From the NCBI RefSeq assembly GCF_000003605.2, contig NW_003147284.1, positions 40,295 to 89,854 of the forward strand: a stretch of DNA of 49,560 nucleotides, written 5' to 3'. A program made the translations under genes and the position numbers. The stretch comes from Saccoglossus kowalevskii. Taxonomy: Eukaryota > Hemichordata > Enteropneusta > Harrimaniidae. Under the pieces are notes generated by a model. It was not told where the DNA came from and searched no databases. It worked only from the letters and a program-made list of their open reading frames with translations. Below, piece by piece: positions 1 through 13,935 of the stretch (position 1 is the first letter of the stretch; each line of letters begins with the position of its first letter).

Positions 1-112
1 ACTTTGGCTGTTTTACATATTAAAGGTACTTTGGCTGTTTTACATCTTAAATGTATTTTGACTGTTTTACATATTGAAGGTACTTTGGCTGTTTTACATA
101 TTGAAGGTACTA
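1..112. repeat. 27-bp tandem repeat, 4 copies, open at the left edge
   Basis: Unit ACTTTGGCTGTTTTACATAT plus seven bases, at offsets 1, 28, 55 and 82. Because 27 is a multiple of three it leaves an open frame (AVLHIEGTL), which is not a gene. Confidence 0.9.
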
Positions 113-597
113 CAGACATTTCACATTATGATAGTTTTATATATCTTGACAGAGAGTTTCACCATTACATACAATTTCAAGACTAAAAGTCACTGTGTTT
201 TCTTATAAGGATACAATGAAATTTTCACTTTTCTTCCAAAAATAAACATGTTTACATTCAAAGTGTGTTTTACACAGAAATGTAAAAAAATCTTGTTTAT
301 TGATTAACAATCTACATTTTCTATTAACCTTACATAACCTCTCTCTTCGTCCAATCAATTAGACGCCCAGGGCATTAAATTAGATCACTTTGGAAACTGT
401 ACACTACTATAAACCTTCTTGAGTGGAGATAACGTCTAAGTAGTTTGTTTTTACAGAGTCTCACCTAAAAATTGATGCTTTTAGTGTGCTTTTGTGAATT
501 TTGTGGGATTGAGTCTTTAAAATCCATGCTAGTTAAATACTGCATTTTTAACTATCATTAAATGAGGGATGGTTGACAAAGTTAGTAATTTATTAAC

Positions 598-809
598 TAC
601 TGTAGAATACTTTATTTTCGCTTGGAATTTATTTTCGCTATTTTCGCTGAAGGGATGATTCCGTGAAAATAAAATCCAGCGAATATACTTTTTTTCCTAT
701 ATTTCACATTAAACTCATGAAAAATCAGTGAAAATAAATTCCAAGCAAAACGCCCAAAAAGCCTTTTCAGCGAAAATTAATTCCAGCAAAAATAAAGTAT
801 TCCACAGTA
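598..809. mobile_element. 212-bp MITE, family 1, copy 1
   Basis: Ends are TACTGTAGAATACTTTATTT and its inverted copy AAATAAAGTATTCCACAGTA; the outer TA fits a TA target duplication as used by Tc1/mariner elements. The interior has several TTTTCGCT motifs. There is no coding capacity. Confidence 0.88.
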
Positions 810-912
810 TGTGAAAGTTGTGGAAAGTTCACAAGTTTTTAATGGTTACAAAAATAAAACTGACATTATTACTCAATATCAGACTTGTATTAACTGTTTA
901 CAAAATAACTCA

Positions 913-1133
913 TTAAATGGTGGTTGTAGTTGTGCCACGCATGTGTGAGATATGGGTCACATATATAAACAAAGATGGTGACACAGACCAACAAGTAATC
1001 TCTTCAGTGATTGGAAGGTATCAAAAGAGTCACTGGAGGTGATTAGTGTATGTCAAAAAGGTCATTGGATTGTGGGAAAATCAATGTTTAACAACTTAAA
1101 TGTCACACATGTGCAGCACGATGACTATAACCT
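913..1133. mobile_element. MITE, family 3, diverged copy
   Basis: Imperfect inverted ends GGTTGTAGTTGTGCCACGCA and, inverted, GGTTATAGTCATCGTGCTGC. Shares internal blocks with 1495-1774 (TATAAACAAAGATGG, GGTCATTGGATTGTGGGAAA). Confidence 0.65.
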
Positions 1134-1494
1134 TTTTAAATTTATTACTCTGTAAAAAGATGAGTTTTCGAAATTTAAAAATAACATATCATGAAAACTA
1201 AAATTGATTGTAAAAGTTAAAAAGACAAAGAATATTTGTAACCATTTAAAAAACTAGTACCCCGGTAGTCCCTGTATAAGTGTACGGTGTGATCATATCA
1301 TGCTTGCATTTTACACAGTATCTTAATATAGGATAATAATCTTTTATTTTTAGACATTACACGACAGGCGAGAGTAGAATACAGCCACTTCACAGTATGC
1401 AGTGGTATTAATGAGGTCAAAATTAGCAGTAAATCATGACTGGTTTCTCTCCAAACTTGACAGCGTTTTCTAATCACTTGGGCACTCACAAATT

Positions 1495-1774
1495 AAAGGA
1501 CGGTGGTCGTTGCACCATGTATGCAAGAGATATATGAGTCTCATATAAACAAAGATGGCGACTTTGACTGACAGATCAACGAGTACAAACTGAGACGTTA
1601 CCAAGTTTTAATAAGGTATTTTTAGGTGATTGAAAGGTACTGAAGGAGTCACCGGCGGTAGTTAGTACAATTCACACCCACACATCCATTAGAAGAGTGC
1701 ATTGGATTATGGGAAAATCAATGTATATCAACACAAATGTCGCACGAGCGCGTCACAACGACCATCGTCCTTCA
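1495..1774. mobile_element. MITE, family 3, about 280 bp
   Basis: Ends AAAGGACGGTGGTCGTTG and, inverted, GAAGGACGATGGTCGTTG. Internal TATAAACAAAGATGGCGA and CATTGGATTATGGGAAAATC blocks match the copy at 913-1133. Confidence 0.75.
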
Positions 1775-1811
1775 ATAAAAATACAAAAATTCTGAATATT
1801 TTTTCCATATT

Positions 1812-3317
1812 TTGTGTCAAGCAACAAACTCTGGTATTTCAATATCATGTATTCCTGACTGTGTAAAGACGAACTGTACATTCTGCCACAGGAATCTTAT
1901 CCCTTATTTTCGGACTACGTGACTGGACTGTTGTAGCAATTCAGTGCGCTATCCCTGCCTGCTCCAACTAGACTATAGTACAAGGACCTTTGACCTTCAC
2001 CAGGGTCACCCACAAAGTGAATCTATTAGTCAATGAACATTGTATTCTATGTACCAGTAGCATTTCATTTCTCAGTTTGGCCAGCAGTACATAACCAGTA
2101 TAAAGAGAAACAAAATTCTATATTAATTAATCATGCATCCTTTTTTTATATTTATGGTTTAGTTATGACTTATATTACAATTTGACAATAATATAATATT
2201 GCAAATTGACAAGTGTCGACCTTGGCGTTCTATAGACTATAAAAAGCAGTGCAGTGATATGGAGTTCTATTTCTATGAAATCAAAAAAATCACAACAAGT
2301 AACACATGTACAACAGCGAATAATATCTGAAACACACAATGGATTATCAGCAATGCTTGAACTACAGCCACGGGTGAATAATAGCAGGGATTTTTTTTTA
2401 AACAAGGGAACAGTGCCCTCATGCCATGGCAATGCGCCCCCTTACCCTGGGGAGCAGATCCTCTGTGACCTGTCTGATAGTAATTTTGGCCCCAAGGAAG
2501 CCATAGAATGCTTCATTTTAACTTAGAATTATCAAAAACTCCACACACAGGTAGGGAGAACCCTATCTCCCCACTTGGTGGCGCCGCTGAATTGTAGTGC
2601 CTTCTCTTGCAGTTTTTTTCTAGAAAAAAAACTGGGAGGAATTCACATTTCCTAGGATAGATGACAACCAGAATTCAGTATATCAAATCTAGATCGTCAA
2701 GCATATGGTTGTACTGCTATTTGGGGGGGGGGATAATCAGAATGCATGAAGTACTGAACTTTTATGTTGCATATAATCATAAAAATTTGTATAATAGGAT
2801 TTTTATTTTAGTTTAGTTTACTAATGTGGCACTGCTCAAAAATAAATCTAGTCTAAAGGTTTGTGAAAAAGTATCTTACTCCTACTCCTGTTATACTATA
2901 AACAATTTGAGAATGTAGAAGATTTACTTGCAATCAATTTGAGTTTATAATAAGTACAATGCAAACAGCATTGGTCTTCTCTCACTAGCAGCATTCAGTC
3001 ACTAATTTCCTTTACAGAGAAGAGGGGGGGGGGGGGCGCTGTTTTTACTTGAAAATATTTCTATAAATTTCTACACACAAACTTAGGTTCAGTGAAAGGT
3101 GTACTGCATAATTTTTTATTTACAAATATTGATAATAATGGGGGATGCACTGTCAATTTTTTGTGTATTTTTTAATGAATGTGAATGCTGTGCCAAAATT
3201 ACCTTTACCTAAATGAACACAGTCAGATAAATTTCCAGCTTTCTAGATCCTTACTAGTATTAAAGCTTTAGGAGGACAGCAATTGTATTATCGGATTGTG
3301 AGACAAGTACACCAATA
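1812..3317. other. No gene recognised
   Basis: AT-rich sequence with a G run at 3024-3036 and short frames only. Two overlapping 85-90-codon frames on opposite strands at 2175-2526 lack splice support or known domains. Confidence 0.6.
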
Positions 3318-3681
3318 GACCATTTTCCGTACACTGCGAGAATCACGCGTTATGCGTGAAATCGAACGTAAAAACAGGACAAACAAAGGTCATAGCGTCG
3401 TAGTCGCGTCAAACATCGCGTGGGATTCGACAAACGCGAAAGTATTTCAGGGACATTTCCATGCTTAATAATGTGCTGTCCACATTTGATGATAGGCAAT
3501 TTCGATTAAGTAAGGGTATTCGGAAGCAATATTCCTCTGTCGAAGATCGGCCGGTCAATGTAAGCTACGAAATAAAGAAATTCTAGTTCAAAATCGAATC
3601 GTTCGAATTTTTGCGGCAGACGTTCGACGCGCGTCTTTCATGCATCTCGCGAGATCTCGCAATTGTACGGAAAATCACCTA
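3318..3681. mobile_element. CG-rich MITE, family 2, copy 1
   Basis: About 364 bases bounded by imperfect inverted ends (ACCATTTTCCGTACACTGCG and, inverted, GGTGATTTTCCGTACAATTG). It is much richer in CpG than its surroundings (GCGTCAAACATCGCG, GACGCGCGTC) and has no coding frame of note. Confidence 0.8.
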
Positions 3682-4621
3682 TAGCATATTAAAGTCACAA
3701 ACAATAATTTTACAGCTGCTCCCACAATCAATATTAAAATAATAAATTTGATTCTGATTAGAATGTGTCTAATATATGTTTTCCATTCAAAATTATTACT
3801 CAGAAACATATTCATGGGAGATATTACCAAATATTATAAAATTTAAAACAAATTAGACTACCCCCTCTATACCCTAGCCAATACATTCATCAAGTACTTG
3901 TTTTTATATCTATACTCCATAGTAAAAGATGGTTTGGCAATAACTTATCTGTCTGATATATATTATTAGAATTTTATGACAAACAAAACTAAAGAGAGTT
4001 TGTTCACAGAGACAACATTGATATTCATGGCAATGTATGTAGTAGACATTGTACACAGTGGTTGAATATTGTTGTTTGTATTTAACACCTGTCATACTTT
4101 GAAAGCAAAATGAGCAAACACTTTTATTTCTATTAAACTTCATGAATTTATTATTGAACTAATTTTTCATTAAAGTTGTTGCAAATCAGAAAAATCAAGA
4201 GAAAGAAAATCGATGTGGATATTTTAATCATCTGTGAGTCTTCGTATTGATTAAGGCCAAATGGCCCTGAATTAAAACCAAATAAAAATTCCTTGATTGC
4301 GGCCCTAGTCAGAACAGAGAACTGAAAATGTAATCAATTATTGAGGGGAAAAAAACAAAAACTTTTGATTGGTCAACGACAGTTCAAGTGTTTCACATTT
4401 CAGGCAAAGATGGAATGGTTCCATGGTTACTAAGTATTCTAGCTGTTAATAATGCAATCCTATGTATAAAAATGCAGCTTAGTATCCAAGACACAGTGGT
4501 GTAAACTTTTATTCTAACCATACCTGGATACCTGGGAGTGCAAACAATACAAATTTTACACAACAAACTATGTTGGGTAGTAAGACATGACTGAGCACAA
4601 TTAATGACATATGTACATGCT

Positions 4622-4728
4622 TAAAGCGGGAGGGTCGTTACCTGCGCACGCACGAGAATTGAGTCCCAAGCGACGATAACAACACACGCTAAGAATCCAA
4701 AGGCTCATGGGTAAATGCCGCTTTAAAG
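4622..4728. mobile_element. Short palindrome-ended element, about 107 bp
   Basis: TTAAAGCGG at the left and CCGCTTTAA at the right enclose a GC-rich 90-base core (CCTGCGCACGCACGAG). Looks like a small MITE; only one copy is seen. Confidence 0.55.
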
Positions 4729-5429
4729 TATGCAAATATTGTTACCATTAGTCTTGCACACATATTGGTGTAAGGGTGGTGACATTTATTTTGCCTTTTT
4801 TCAAACACCAGGTGTATTATTTACATGAACAACAAATACAGTAATGAGGAATGATGTGGTCTGAAACCAGTTATTCATAACGAGTTGAACACCAACAAGT
4901 CAACTTTTAAACTAGCATCATTTTTTACTTATCTCTTCAAAAATTACTATCAAGATAATGGGAAATTATGTGCACTTGGTTTAAAACTAACAACGAAATT
5001 ATACAGACCCTGTCGAAATCAATAGAACTGAGCAGAAAGTTGCGCCCACATTTTGCATATTTTTTTACATATATCTTCAATCAAAGTAAGCTTAGAAAGA
5101 ACTCTTGTGTGCAGAAGGTATTGGAGGCATGAAATGCAACTACGGAATATTGTATTTACTATATTAGAAACACATCTTCATTATACATAAAATGCACTGT
5201 ATTTATTGGATACATAATCATTGAAAAATGTCTTTTTCCTTCATTTTTACAAGTGTCAAAAATTACTATCAATACAATAAGAAATTATATGCACGACTGT
5301 AGCGGCATACACACCTCTATCACAGTGCATTACTACTCTGACAGCGGAAGACAATTCTCTGATGCAAGTAGGACATACATGTAATCTGGTATGGGTTCGA
5401 ACATCTTTCAAATCAATGTACTTACTTAC

Positions 5430-5477
5430 CGTTCCAAATACTCTATATATTCGTCTTCTATACTTGAATCGTTGCAT
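5430..5477 (-). other. Possible short exon ending at a GTAAGTAAG donor
   Basis: On the - strand, MQRFKYRRRIYRVFGT runs from an ATG at 5477 into a perfect donor ACG|GTAAGT at 5430. The surrounding 5280-5700 bases are less AT-rich and hold more CpG than the neighbours. The frame is open upstream to about 5525. No partner exon was found; it could be a chance donor or an untranslated exon. Confidence 0.2.
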
Positions 5478-5699
5478 CGTTACAATGTTTATCGCGATTA
5501 CATAGTGCAGCGAATGTATGCGCAATCCAGCAAGTAAGCACAGTTCATGTGATGTGGTATCATCTGATGACAGTCACATCGGCAATGACAATGAACTATC
5601 TGTGTCGCAAAGTATACACAATGCAATAACAGTAAAGTATGCAAATAATTACGCAGGCCCGGTGGCATTCATATTACGCGGGTGACCGTGACTAAGTGG

Positions 5700-8600
5700 A
5701 TGCTACTTGTGTATAATTACAGATCGTGTGAATGACACTCAAGTAAGTCCCAAATAAATAGATCAGTATTTGTCATCGCATTCCATGCCTGGACTACCAT
5801 CCCATACATAATGTCACTGTTCCTAGGGGGGGTTTCAATATGTCTCAGGGGAGCTTCAATTGAATTATTTGGCACTGTGCGGATTCCTGCTACTGTTTGA
5901 CAATAACTAGTAACGGTTTTGTTTGCGTGATCAGAAAACTGACATACAAGTTTGTTTACAGAGTAAACAACTTTGTACCCAGAATCAACATTATACATGT
6001 ACATTGCAACATAAAGCTACAATTGTCCCTGTTGCAAAAGAAATATTACTAGCTGCATTTTTCATTTCAATCTTATCCTAGTATTCTCAATAACTCACAT
6101 TTTGGTATTAAAGGAACATTTTTGCCAATTTCCTTTTTATTCTTTAATTCATATAAACTGTTGATGTTTTTGGTACAAATAAACTATGTACTCACGATGT
6201 GGATGCAATTATCGTAATGTGACATTAATGTTTATTTTGTCAGATATGAGTTGAATAGATATAACAGTTTGACTGCTAGTACTTTGGCTCAATATTTTGT
6301 GAGCATATATAAAGAATATCCCAAAATAGAAGAACTTTAAATTTTAAAAGAATCTCAGATTTAAAGAATTATATATTATGTTTAGAATCATCAAAGAACT
6401 ATATTTTTTTTATTATTATCAGAGTTATTAGTATCAATTGTCTGGATCAAAAACTGTCATGTATGAGAATATTACAAACATTAAAATTTTAAGAAAATTA
6501 TTAATTAATACTCATTAATTATTTAGATAAACATTAGACAGTAATAGAACAACAATAGTGGAACTGATAAACTTTATTTTTTTTCATGTACAGCTTTTTT
6601 GCATCAAAGTATTTCATTATACATGTATTGTGAAATTGTTACAAGTTTGGAACAAATTCACATTTTGCATCTACTGAGCATGTTACTGAGCATATGGCAA
6701 GGCATCATGGGAGTTTCAGTTGAATTCAAGATTTGCATCTAACAGTGCATCATGGGAGTTTGAGTCATATTTTTCACTACTGAGCAGATAAAACAGCAAT
6801 ATGACATTATATACACATCAGAAACTGCCTTCCATACTTAGTATGAGTAGCTCTTGGCAGCATTTGGAATGTATTTATGAGGGGCCGGGAGCATGACTGA
6901 CCCACAATGTAGTACTGACTGTCACTACACACAAAAAAATAACAAACACTTGAAGATCTAGGACACAATGAATTACTGATATCATCAACACAGCGGGGAC
7001 TTGAGATAAAATGCACCTTTACTCTGAGTTATAAATACCAGCAATAATATATGCGTAAACATGGACCACTTGCTTCAGAATTAAGCAGTATCATGAACAA
7101 CTTGAAATCACTTGACTGGATTTACATCAGAATTAGTTTACATCGAACACCCCTTCAACAGCTAGTCCACCATATCCAGGTCAAGCAATGTTTTCATATA
7201 TATACAACACAGTGTATACCTGGAAACTTTTTTTAAACCAAACTAAATCATTGCAATAAGTATAGTCTTATTATTTTTGACTAAAGATATAATTTTCCAT
7301 TCAATACAAGTTTTTAAATTATTTTTTTTAAAATATGGAATAAATTATTCAGATTTATTTTGTGAAAAATGACTTCAGCATTCAAAAATAAAAAAATAAA
7401 AATATGAGTAATAAATACAAACAGAATAACATCATATTTATTACACTAGCGTTTTAGATTAGAATAATTTTATGGACAATATAAACATGTTATTAATTTG
7501 AGGTCAAGTTAATTTTTATTGGGATGTTGATCCATTAAAGTAAGATAATGAAATGAGGATTCCCAACTATCTGTGAGGCAGGGAATAATTATTTAATCAC
7601 TGTCCAGCCTCTCAAACACGTGTTTGTAAAATTTGGATAAATGAGATCAAATGTGGTGAGATATGTGAGACCACTTGGTGTGTGAGAGTTTCCATTATTT
7701 TGGTTTTTAAACAAAGACGAACCTGCAAAAGTATTGCTGAAAGGGTGGTCACAAAGACTATGGTCTTTATACACAGGTTACGCATACAGGTTTACCTAAA
7801 AATGGTCACTATAGACAGATGGTCTTTATATAGAGCTGTTCATTATCATAGGTTAGACTGTAGTAAATTAAATCTTTTATTTCAATATGTTAACTTATAA
7901 TCCTGTATTAAAGATAAACCAATTAAGTGCCAATGCCAACCTAATTGACAATAAGGATGAGACCAAAGTGAAACACACTATTACAGCACTTGTTCAGTAC
8001 TTAAAACCCTCAGTATTTCATGAAATCAACTTACTTCATAAAGTATACATAAATTCCCAAACAGAATCTCAGTAGTACAAATTGGAGCTGATTTGGGATG
8101 AAGGACCTACGCACAAGTAGGCAGGATTGTTACTAGAATGTGGTATGCGCAATGGTACAGAATGCATGATATATGAAGGAAATTAATACTATGGAGTACA
8201 TACCCTTGACATAGGAGTACAGCTACAACACAATAAGCAAGACATGACTTATGGGATTCAACAGGTGGTCACCTGGTGTCAGCAAACCCCAATAATGGAA
8301 TGATTTACTGCTCAACGAAGTTGTATTCAGTGATACTGTTCGTAGCCAATAACTTTGAGGACAACCTTTAAAGTTGTAAATATATTCGCCTATTAGCATA
8401 GGAATTGTACTTCATATATTATGGGTGGCGTGTGTTATGGTGTGAAGTGTAATAAGCGAAGCTTCAACCACTAGGATAGGAAGACATCCATGCACTAGAT
8501 GCGTAGTTCAATCGATGTCTCAAGTTGAGATGACATCCGTGATATTGGATAGGCATAAAGACTGGAGAGTTGTAAGTTTACATTCAAAGATATTTGTGAG

Positions 8601-9460
8601 TGAATCAAGAGGCAAGGTTGCTGGTGATCTCAAATCCTTATGTGCAGATAAATCCCAGATACATTCGCGATTAAGATCAAAGCATGTCAATGTGTAAACA
8701 TCAAATGCATAGATTTGAAGACAGCAGCGTAACTACAACTATACACAGTAAAGTTCAGTAGAGCTTGCATATTATTGACAATGGGTGTGTACACTTCAAA
8801 TACAATGAAACCACTCAAACAATTCATATTTAATCACCTGCCTCATTACACACACTTATTAGCATTCATTTAGTTGTGTTTGATAAACGAACAAAAAACG
8901 TATTACTTGCCACCTTTACTTGTTTTCTGTTCAATCGTTATTACCAGTTTCATGTAGGAAATTATTACCACCTTTTAGTCACATTTCAGCCAAATAAACA
9001 GTGAATGGGACCAATGTTAATATTCTGTGAGCTAATTTTGTAAATTGAATTTCCTAGCCACATTTATAATCAAAAACTTCCTCTAATTGCCGCAACAGTA
9101 AACACACACGGACAAACTTGTTACTTGTGTACTTATGTTGTAATCAATAAGTAAATAAACAAATTCAACCTGTATCATCATGTTTGTGAAAGGTCATGAC
9201 CTGCAAAGTTACCAACAGCATAATCTTTACAGTTTTGTACAATCATTAATATCTCCTAGTAATATTAATTATGATTTTAATCTTAGAAAACATGACACTC
9301 ATTTCTGGTCATTTCATTCACCAAAATCATTTGAAGCATTTTTATTTGTTATTTCATTTTTATTTCTTTTATTTCTTCAAAAAATTAATTTGAGGACCAG
9401 AAACAGGACCTGTATTTACAAATCAAACCTTTAGAGGCCAAAGTCAACTTTTGTAACCTT
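5700..9460. other. No gene recognised
   Basis: AT-rich DNA with short frames. A small internal duplication at 6667-6755 (GGCATCATGGGAGTTT / GTGCATCATGGGAGTTT) is the only structure I see. Confidence 0.6.
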
Positions 9461-9466
9461 TCATTA

Positions 9467-9645
9467 ACTATCATAACTGATCATAAACTATCATAACCGA
9501 TCATAAACTATCATAACCAATCATAAACTATCATTACCAATCGTAAACTATCATTACCGATCATAAACTATCATTACCGATCATAAACTATCATTACTGA
9601 TCATAAACTATCATTACCGATCATAAACTATCAATACCGATCTGT
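9467..9645. repeat. 20-bp tandem repeat, about 9 copies
   Basis: Unit ATCATAAACTATCATTACCG with small variants (AACC/TACC, CGA/CAA/TGA). Confidence 0.92.
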
Positions 9646-9649
9646 GATC

Positions 9650-11420
9650 AAGACCTTTACTAAAATTACTAAATTGCAAAATGGCATTCTAAGATTAGTA
9701 TATTTTGAGGGCATGGAAAAACGTCATGTTTGCTGACAGTAACTTAGCAACCAGCTTAGAACTTAAAACTGATCTATTAAAAGAGAATGATATTTTATTT
9801 TTAAACTAAGAGTGGTTAAAATATACTATTATTACAGAAGGTATGACAGCTACTAATTTACATTTCTAGTTGGAAGTGTGTAAGCATAGCAATGGGCATA
9901 CCTCAACATTGGCAAGAATTCTTTTATAAATGCCAATGAAAAACACGTCTTGAGGAACAGATGTTGTTTGATTGAAACACATTATAGAAGAGTGCCACAG
10001 AGAGTCAACTACAACTGTATGACATTAGACAGAACTTAAAGCCTACACAACTTGTCTCTGTATTTCAGTTATTGTTATCATATCAGGAACTCCAGTATTT
10101 TGGCAGCACCTAGGTCAAAATGAATTGGAAATATGGAAATCTTTTTTGAAGGACATCAAATCATTCAGGTGGGGATATAGGTACATGTAGGCTAGCAAGG
10201 CATCTCAGTAGGACATCAAAACAAAGAAGATTGCTTTTAATAACATATATAGGTAACCTCAGATGTAACATGTATTAATGTATAAAGCAGCTACAACAAT
10301 TATTGAATATTATAAATAAAAGTGTTTACAATTTCATAAAAAAATTAAAATATTTCAGAGAAGATGCTCTTTTAATATATTGCAGGCAAGTTTTTTAAAG
10401 ATTCATATTTCAAATTGAATTATAACATTTTGTGATAAATTTATTAAGAATTGACATGTTTTATGAATTCAACATTTTATGAAAATCAACATGTCATTAC
10501 AAGTAAGACCAAGCATTGAAGTATAAATTTACAAAAAATCAATGATCATTCTGAGACAATGGCTTAGAATCCATCACTACTAAGATGAACAGTCGCCATG
10601 GCAACAGATATTATTGGTTTATCATATTCTAATTAAATATTTAAATTTATTGATACAAGAATGCTTCACACAATTATTGTTAAAATTTTAAACACAAAAC
10701 TATTATACTTAAATTCATTGTCAATCACAGCTATGAGATGACCCCCGAAATGACCCCGATGTTTTACTTAATCCTGGATCATCTCCTGTCTGAACTCTCA
10801 TACCAACAAATAGTTTTACAAATCCAGTTTCAGACCAGACAGCTGGTACAATGTACTCAAATCATCACACAAGGGGTATGAATAGAATTATTTGTTGTGA
10901 TCAATCTGGAATATAATGATGAACACTGATTTTAAAATATCAACCAGATATTTTAATCTTATATTTGTACATTGATATTGAGCGCCATCAACAACTTTTG
11001 GCACCACCTACAAAATCATTTTGTATAGTCTGCTTTTTCCAGACGACAAATTGCGTGTATTGGTTACATTATTAATTACAGTCCTAATTGATTTCATTTA
11101 ATTATTACATCATGAAATGTTGATAAAAATAGACAAATTTTTTGATCAAAAATTAAAAGCAATATCTGAAATTGTCTGTATGATCCAAAATGATAATGAA
11201 ATTAACTGAAAATTTTACAAAATGTGAAAATATTTGCACTAAATTTTGGGCAAGAAAAATATCTGGCACTCAAAGGTTTAATATTGTACAATGAGCTATG
11301 TTACCAATACACAATATACGTTAGGTATGATTCGTAAAAAGTAAAATTAATATAATGTGATTCAGCAAATAAAACAGCTAAAAAGCAGACTGTAAGTGTA
11401 CAACAATTTCAGCATAATAT
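9650..11420. other. No gene recognised
   Basis: AT-rich with no exon-like frames. The block around 11130-11280 has weak similarity to 31555-31685 (AATGATAATGAAATTAA, ACAAAATGT), suggesting an old repeat. Confidence 0.55.
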
Positions 11421-11423
11421 AAT

Positions 11424-11745
11424 GCATGAGGTTATTACGACGATACTGCAAAGTATGCTCGAAGGCAGTACAGAGTAACGACTGATGCGCAGCCGAAATC
11501 CAAAGAGTTTAGAACAGATTTACTGGTAGCGAACTTCTTTGTGTAGGGTCCGATCAAACCCTGGGGGTTGCCATGTTTGTTTTTTTATTATTAGATGACA
11601 CTTAGATGAATAATCGTTCCATATTTGGAAGTCGCATTTCCTAATATGGTAAGAAGAAAATACCCAATGCAATACCGCAAAATTACGGCACGCTGTAACT
11701 TATGGCGTTACGATGACAGATGTATTATAATTTGTATTACAGGTA
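11424..11745. repeat. Dispersed repeat, family 4, copy 1
   Basis: Begins ATGAGGTTATTACGACGATA, continues CTGCAAAGTATGC, then GCCGAAATCCAAAG, AATCGTTCCATATTTGGAA and GCTGTAACTTATGGCGTTAC. The same blocks occur in order at 42141-42560. Confidence 0.75.
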
Positions 11746-12189
11746 CTTCACTGTCGTTTGTGGGTAAATTGTCACGAGGAAGCGTACTAGCGAAGTTTAC
11801 TACTTTAACAAAGCCCTTGTTGAATTATATGAATACCATAACAGTAGTATATGGTATTCACATCTGTTTTTTGTGTCCCTTTAAGTGTATGTAGGATGTA
11901 AACATTTTACACTAACGTAAAAGGGTTTCAAAACCAACAGCACCGGGGTACTATTATGTAATAGTTACATTGGCGTGACAACGAATGCGAACATGTTTAA
12001 CCTACATAGAGAGGCTTAAATATGAACAAACCAATATCGGCAATCATTCGTAATGGGTATTGCACATGTAAGTCCATTGGTGTCCTGAACTGAATTTTAG
12101 TGCTTTAATAGTCAACTATATTTTAGGTTTATCTTATTTCAAAGTGGGCAAGCTTGAACATTGTGTGGCAAATTTTCAAGCAGTTTACG

Positions 12190-12450
12190 TTGTTACACTG
12201 ACCTGTATATGTTGTTGAACTTGAAATTGATTCACACAGTACTAAAAGGTGATTAGCTCCATTTTCATCAAGTTTATATGTATCATGTAAATTATTATTA
12301 TTATACATAGCTAAGAAATGTCAACTATTGATGCTTAAGTTGGTCAGCACACAAAAGTCAGCGCAATTGGAAACATTCAGTGGCCACCATATTTACACCT
12401 CTGGTAAATAACTTCTGGTGGGAACACAAGATTATGATTTCCTTATCTTT
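12190..12450. repeat. Old dispersed repeat, similar to 25040-25370
   Basis: Shared order of blocks: GTTGTTGAACTTGAAAT, GGTGATTAGCTC / GAGATTAACTC, GTGGCCACCATATTTACACC / GTGGCCATCCTATTACACCG, and AACACAAGATTATG followed by TTATCTTTTTA. Diverged; the family is unknown. Confidence 0.45.
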
Positions 12451-12970
12451 TTATTTACAGAGCGCAACTTACATCCATGTATATTTTTTTTTAGAGAGAA
12501 CATAGTAATGAACAAGTCTCTTGTTTACCTATTTTTTCATGAATAATTACATGACATTGTTTGTGAATTACACTATACAAATTGAATTACATTATTTGGT
12601 TGAAGAAATAGGGGCATCATAAAACAGGCATAAATTTTGAAATTAATATAATTTATTCATAAAGTAGATTTGATTTCCTGCCTGTAAACCATCTAATTAT
12701 GTATGCTCAACATTCAGTTGAGTAGGCTGCCCTCAACATGCTTGCAGGACAGAGCCTGAAGACTTTAGGTGAGGTGTTGACTGTCCTGGTACTTCAGGAG
12801 TAAAAGTCATCAGAAAAGTTATCATTTTTAATAAATCATTGCCTGCCACTCACAACTGCTATATTTAGCTTCGCTGTATTGATTACATACTGAGACCAAA
12901 TTCATGACAAGACAGAAATGCGACCAGTTTGACTAAAAGTTTGTTTAATCTAGACGAGGCCCTGAGATTG

Positions 12971-13935
12971 TAATATGGCCTCAAATGATAGCATATGTGG
13001 CACCACATGTTAGCATATNNNNNNNNNNNNNNNNNNNNNNNNNNNNNNNNNNNNNNNNNNNNNNNNNNATGGCCCCACATGTTAGCATATGTGGCCTCAC
13101 AACGTTAGCATATATGGCCTCACAAAGTTAGCATATATGGCCCCACATGTTAGCATATAAGGCCTCACAACGTTGACATATATGGCCTCACAACGTTAGC
13201 ATGTATGGCCTCACAACGTTAGCATGTATGGCCTCACAACGTTAGCATGTATGGCCCCACATGTAAGCATATATGGCCTCACAACGTTAGCATGTATGGC
13301 CTCACAACGTTAGCATGTATGGCCCCACATGTAAGCATATATGGCCTCACAACGTTAGCATATGTGGCCCCACATGTTAGCATATATGGCCCCACATGTT
13401 AGCATATATGACCCCCACATGTTAGCATATATGACCCCACATGTTAGCATATATGGCCCCACATGTTAGCATATATGGCCCCACATGTTAGCATGTATGA
13501 CCCCACATGTTAGCATATATGACCCCACATGTTAGTATATAGGGCCCCACATGTCAGCATATATGGCCCCACAATGTTAGCATGTATGGTCCCACAACGT
13601 TGCCATGCATGCTACCACATGTTATATATAGCCCCACACGTTATCATACATGGCCCCACACGTTAGCATACATGGCCCCACACGTCAAAACATGTTATCA
13701 CATATGGGCCCACACATTAGAACATATGGCTTCTCACATTAGAATGTATTGCCTCACAAGACAGCGTACACGTATGTGGTTCCCATACGGTGGTAAGTGT
13801 GACCCCTGTTTGTATGGGCTCACATTACCTCCTCAGACAGCTTACACGTAATTTATGGCCCCACACAATAGCATATATTGCCCCACATGATAGCATATGG
13901 TCCCCATGTGATATCATATATGGCCACGTGTTTAT
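12971..13935. repeat. 22-bp tandem array, about 40 copies, with an assembly gap
   Basis: Two interleaved unit types: ATGGCCCCACATGTTAGCAT and ATGGCCTCACAACGTTAGCA (plus two bases each). Degenerates to the right (TATGGCCCCACACGTTA). A 50-base N run at 13019-13068 sits inside it, so the true copy number is unknown. Confidence 0.92.
13019..13068. other. Assembly gap (50 N)
   Basis: A run of exactly 50 N inside the 22-bp tandem array, presumably a placeholder for unassembled repeat units. Confidence 0.99.

Noticed and set aside
12971-13935. CRISPR-like array of short repeats
   Set aside because: Units are contiguous 22-mers without distinct spacers, in an intron-bearing animal genome; this is a minisatellite.
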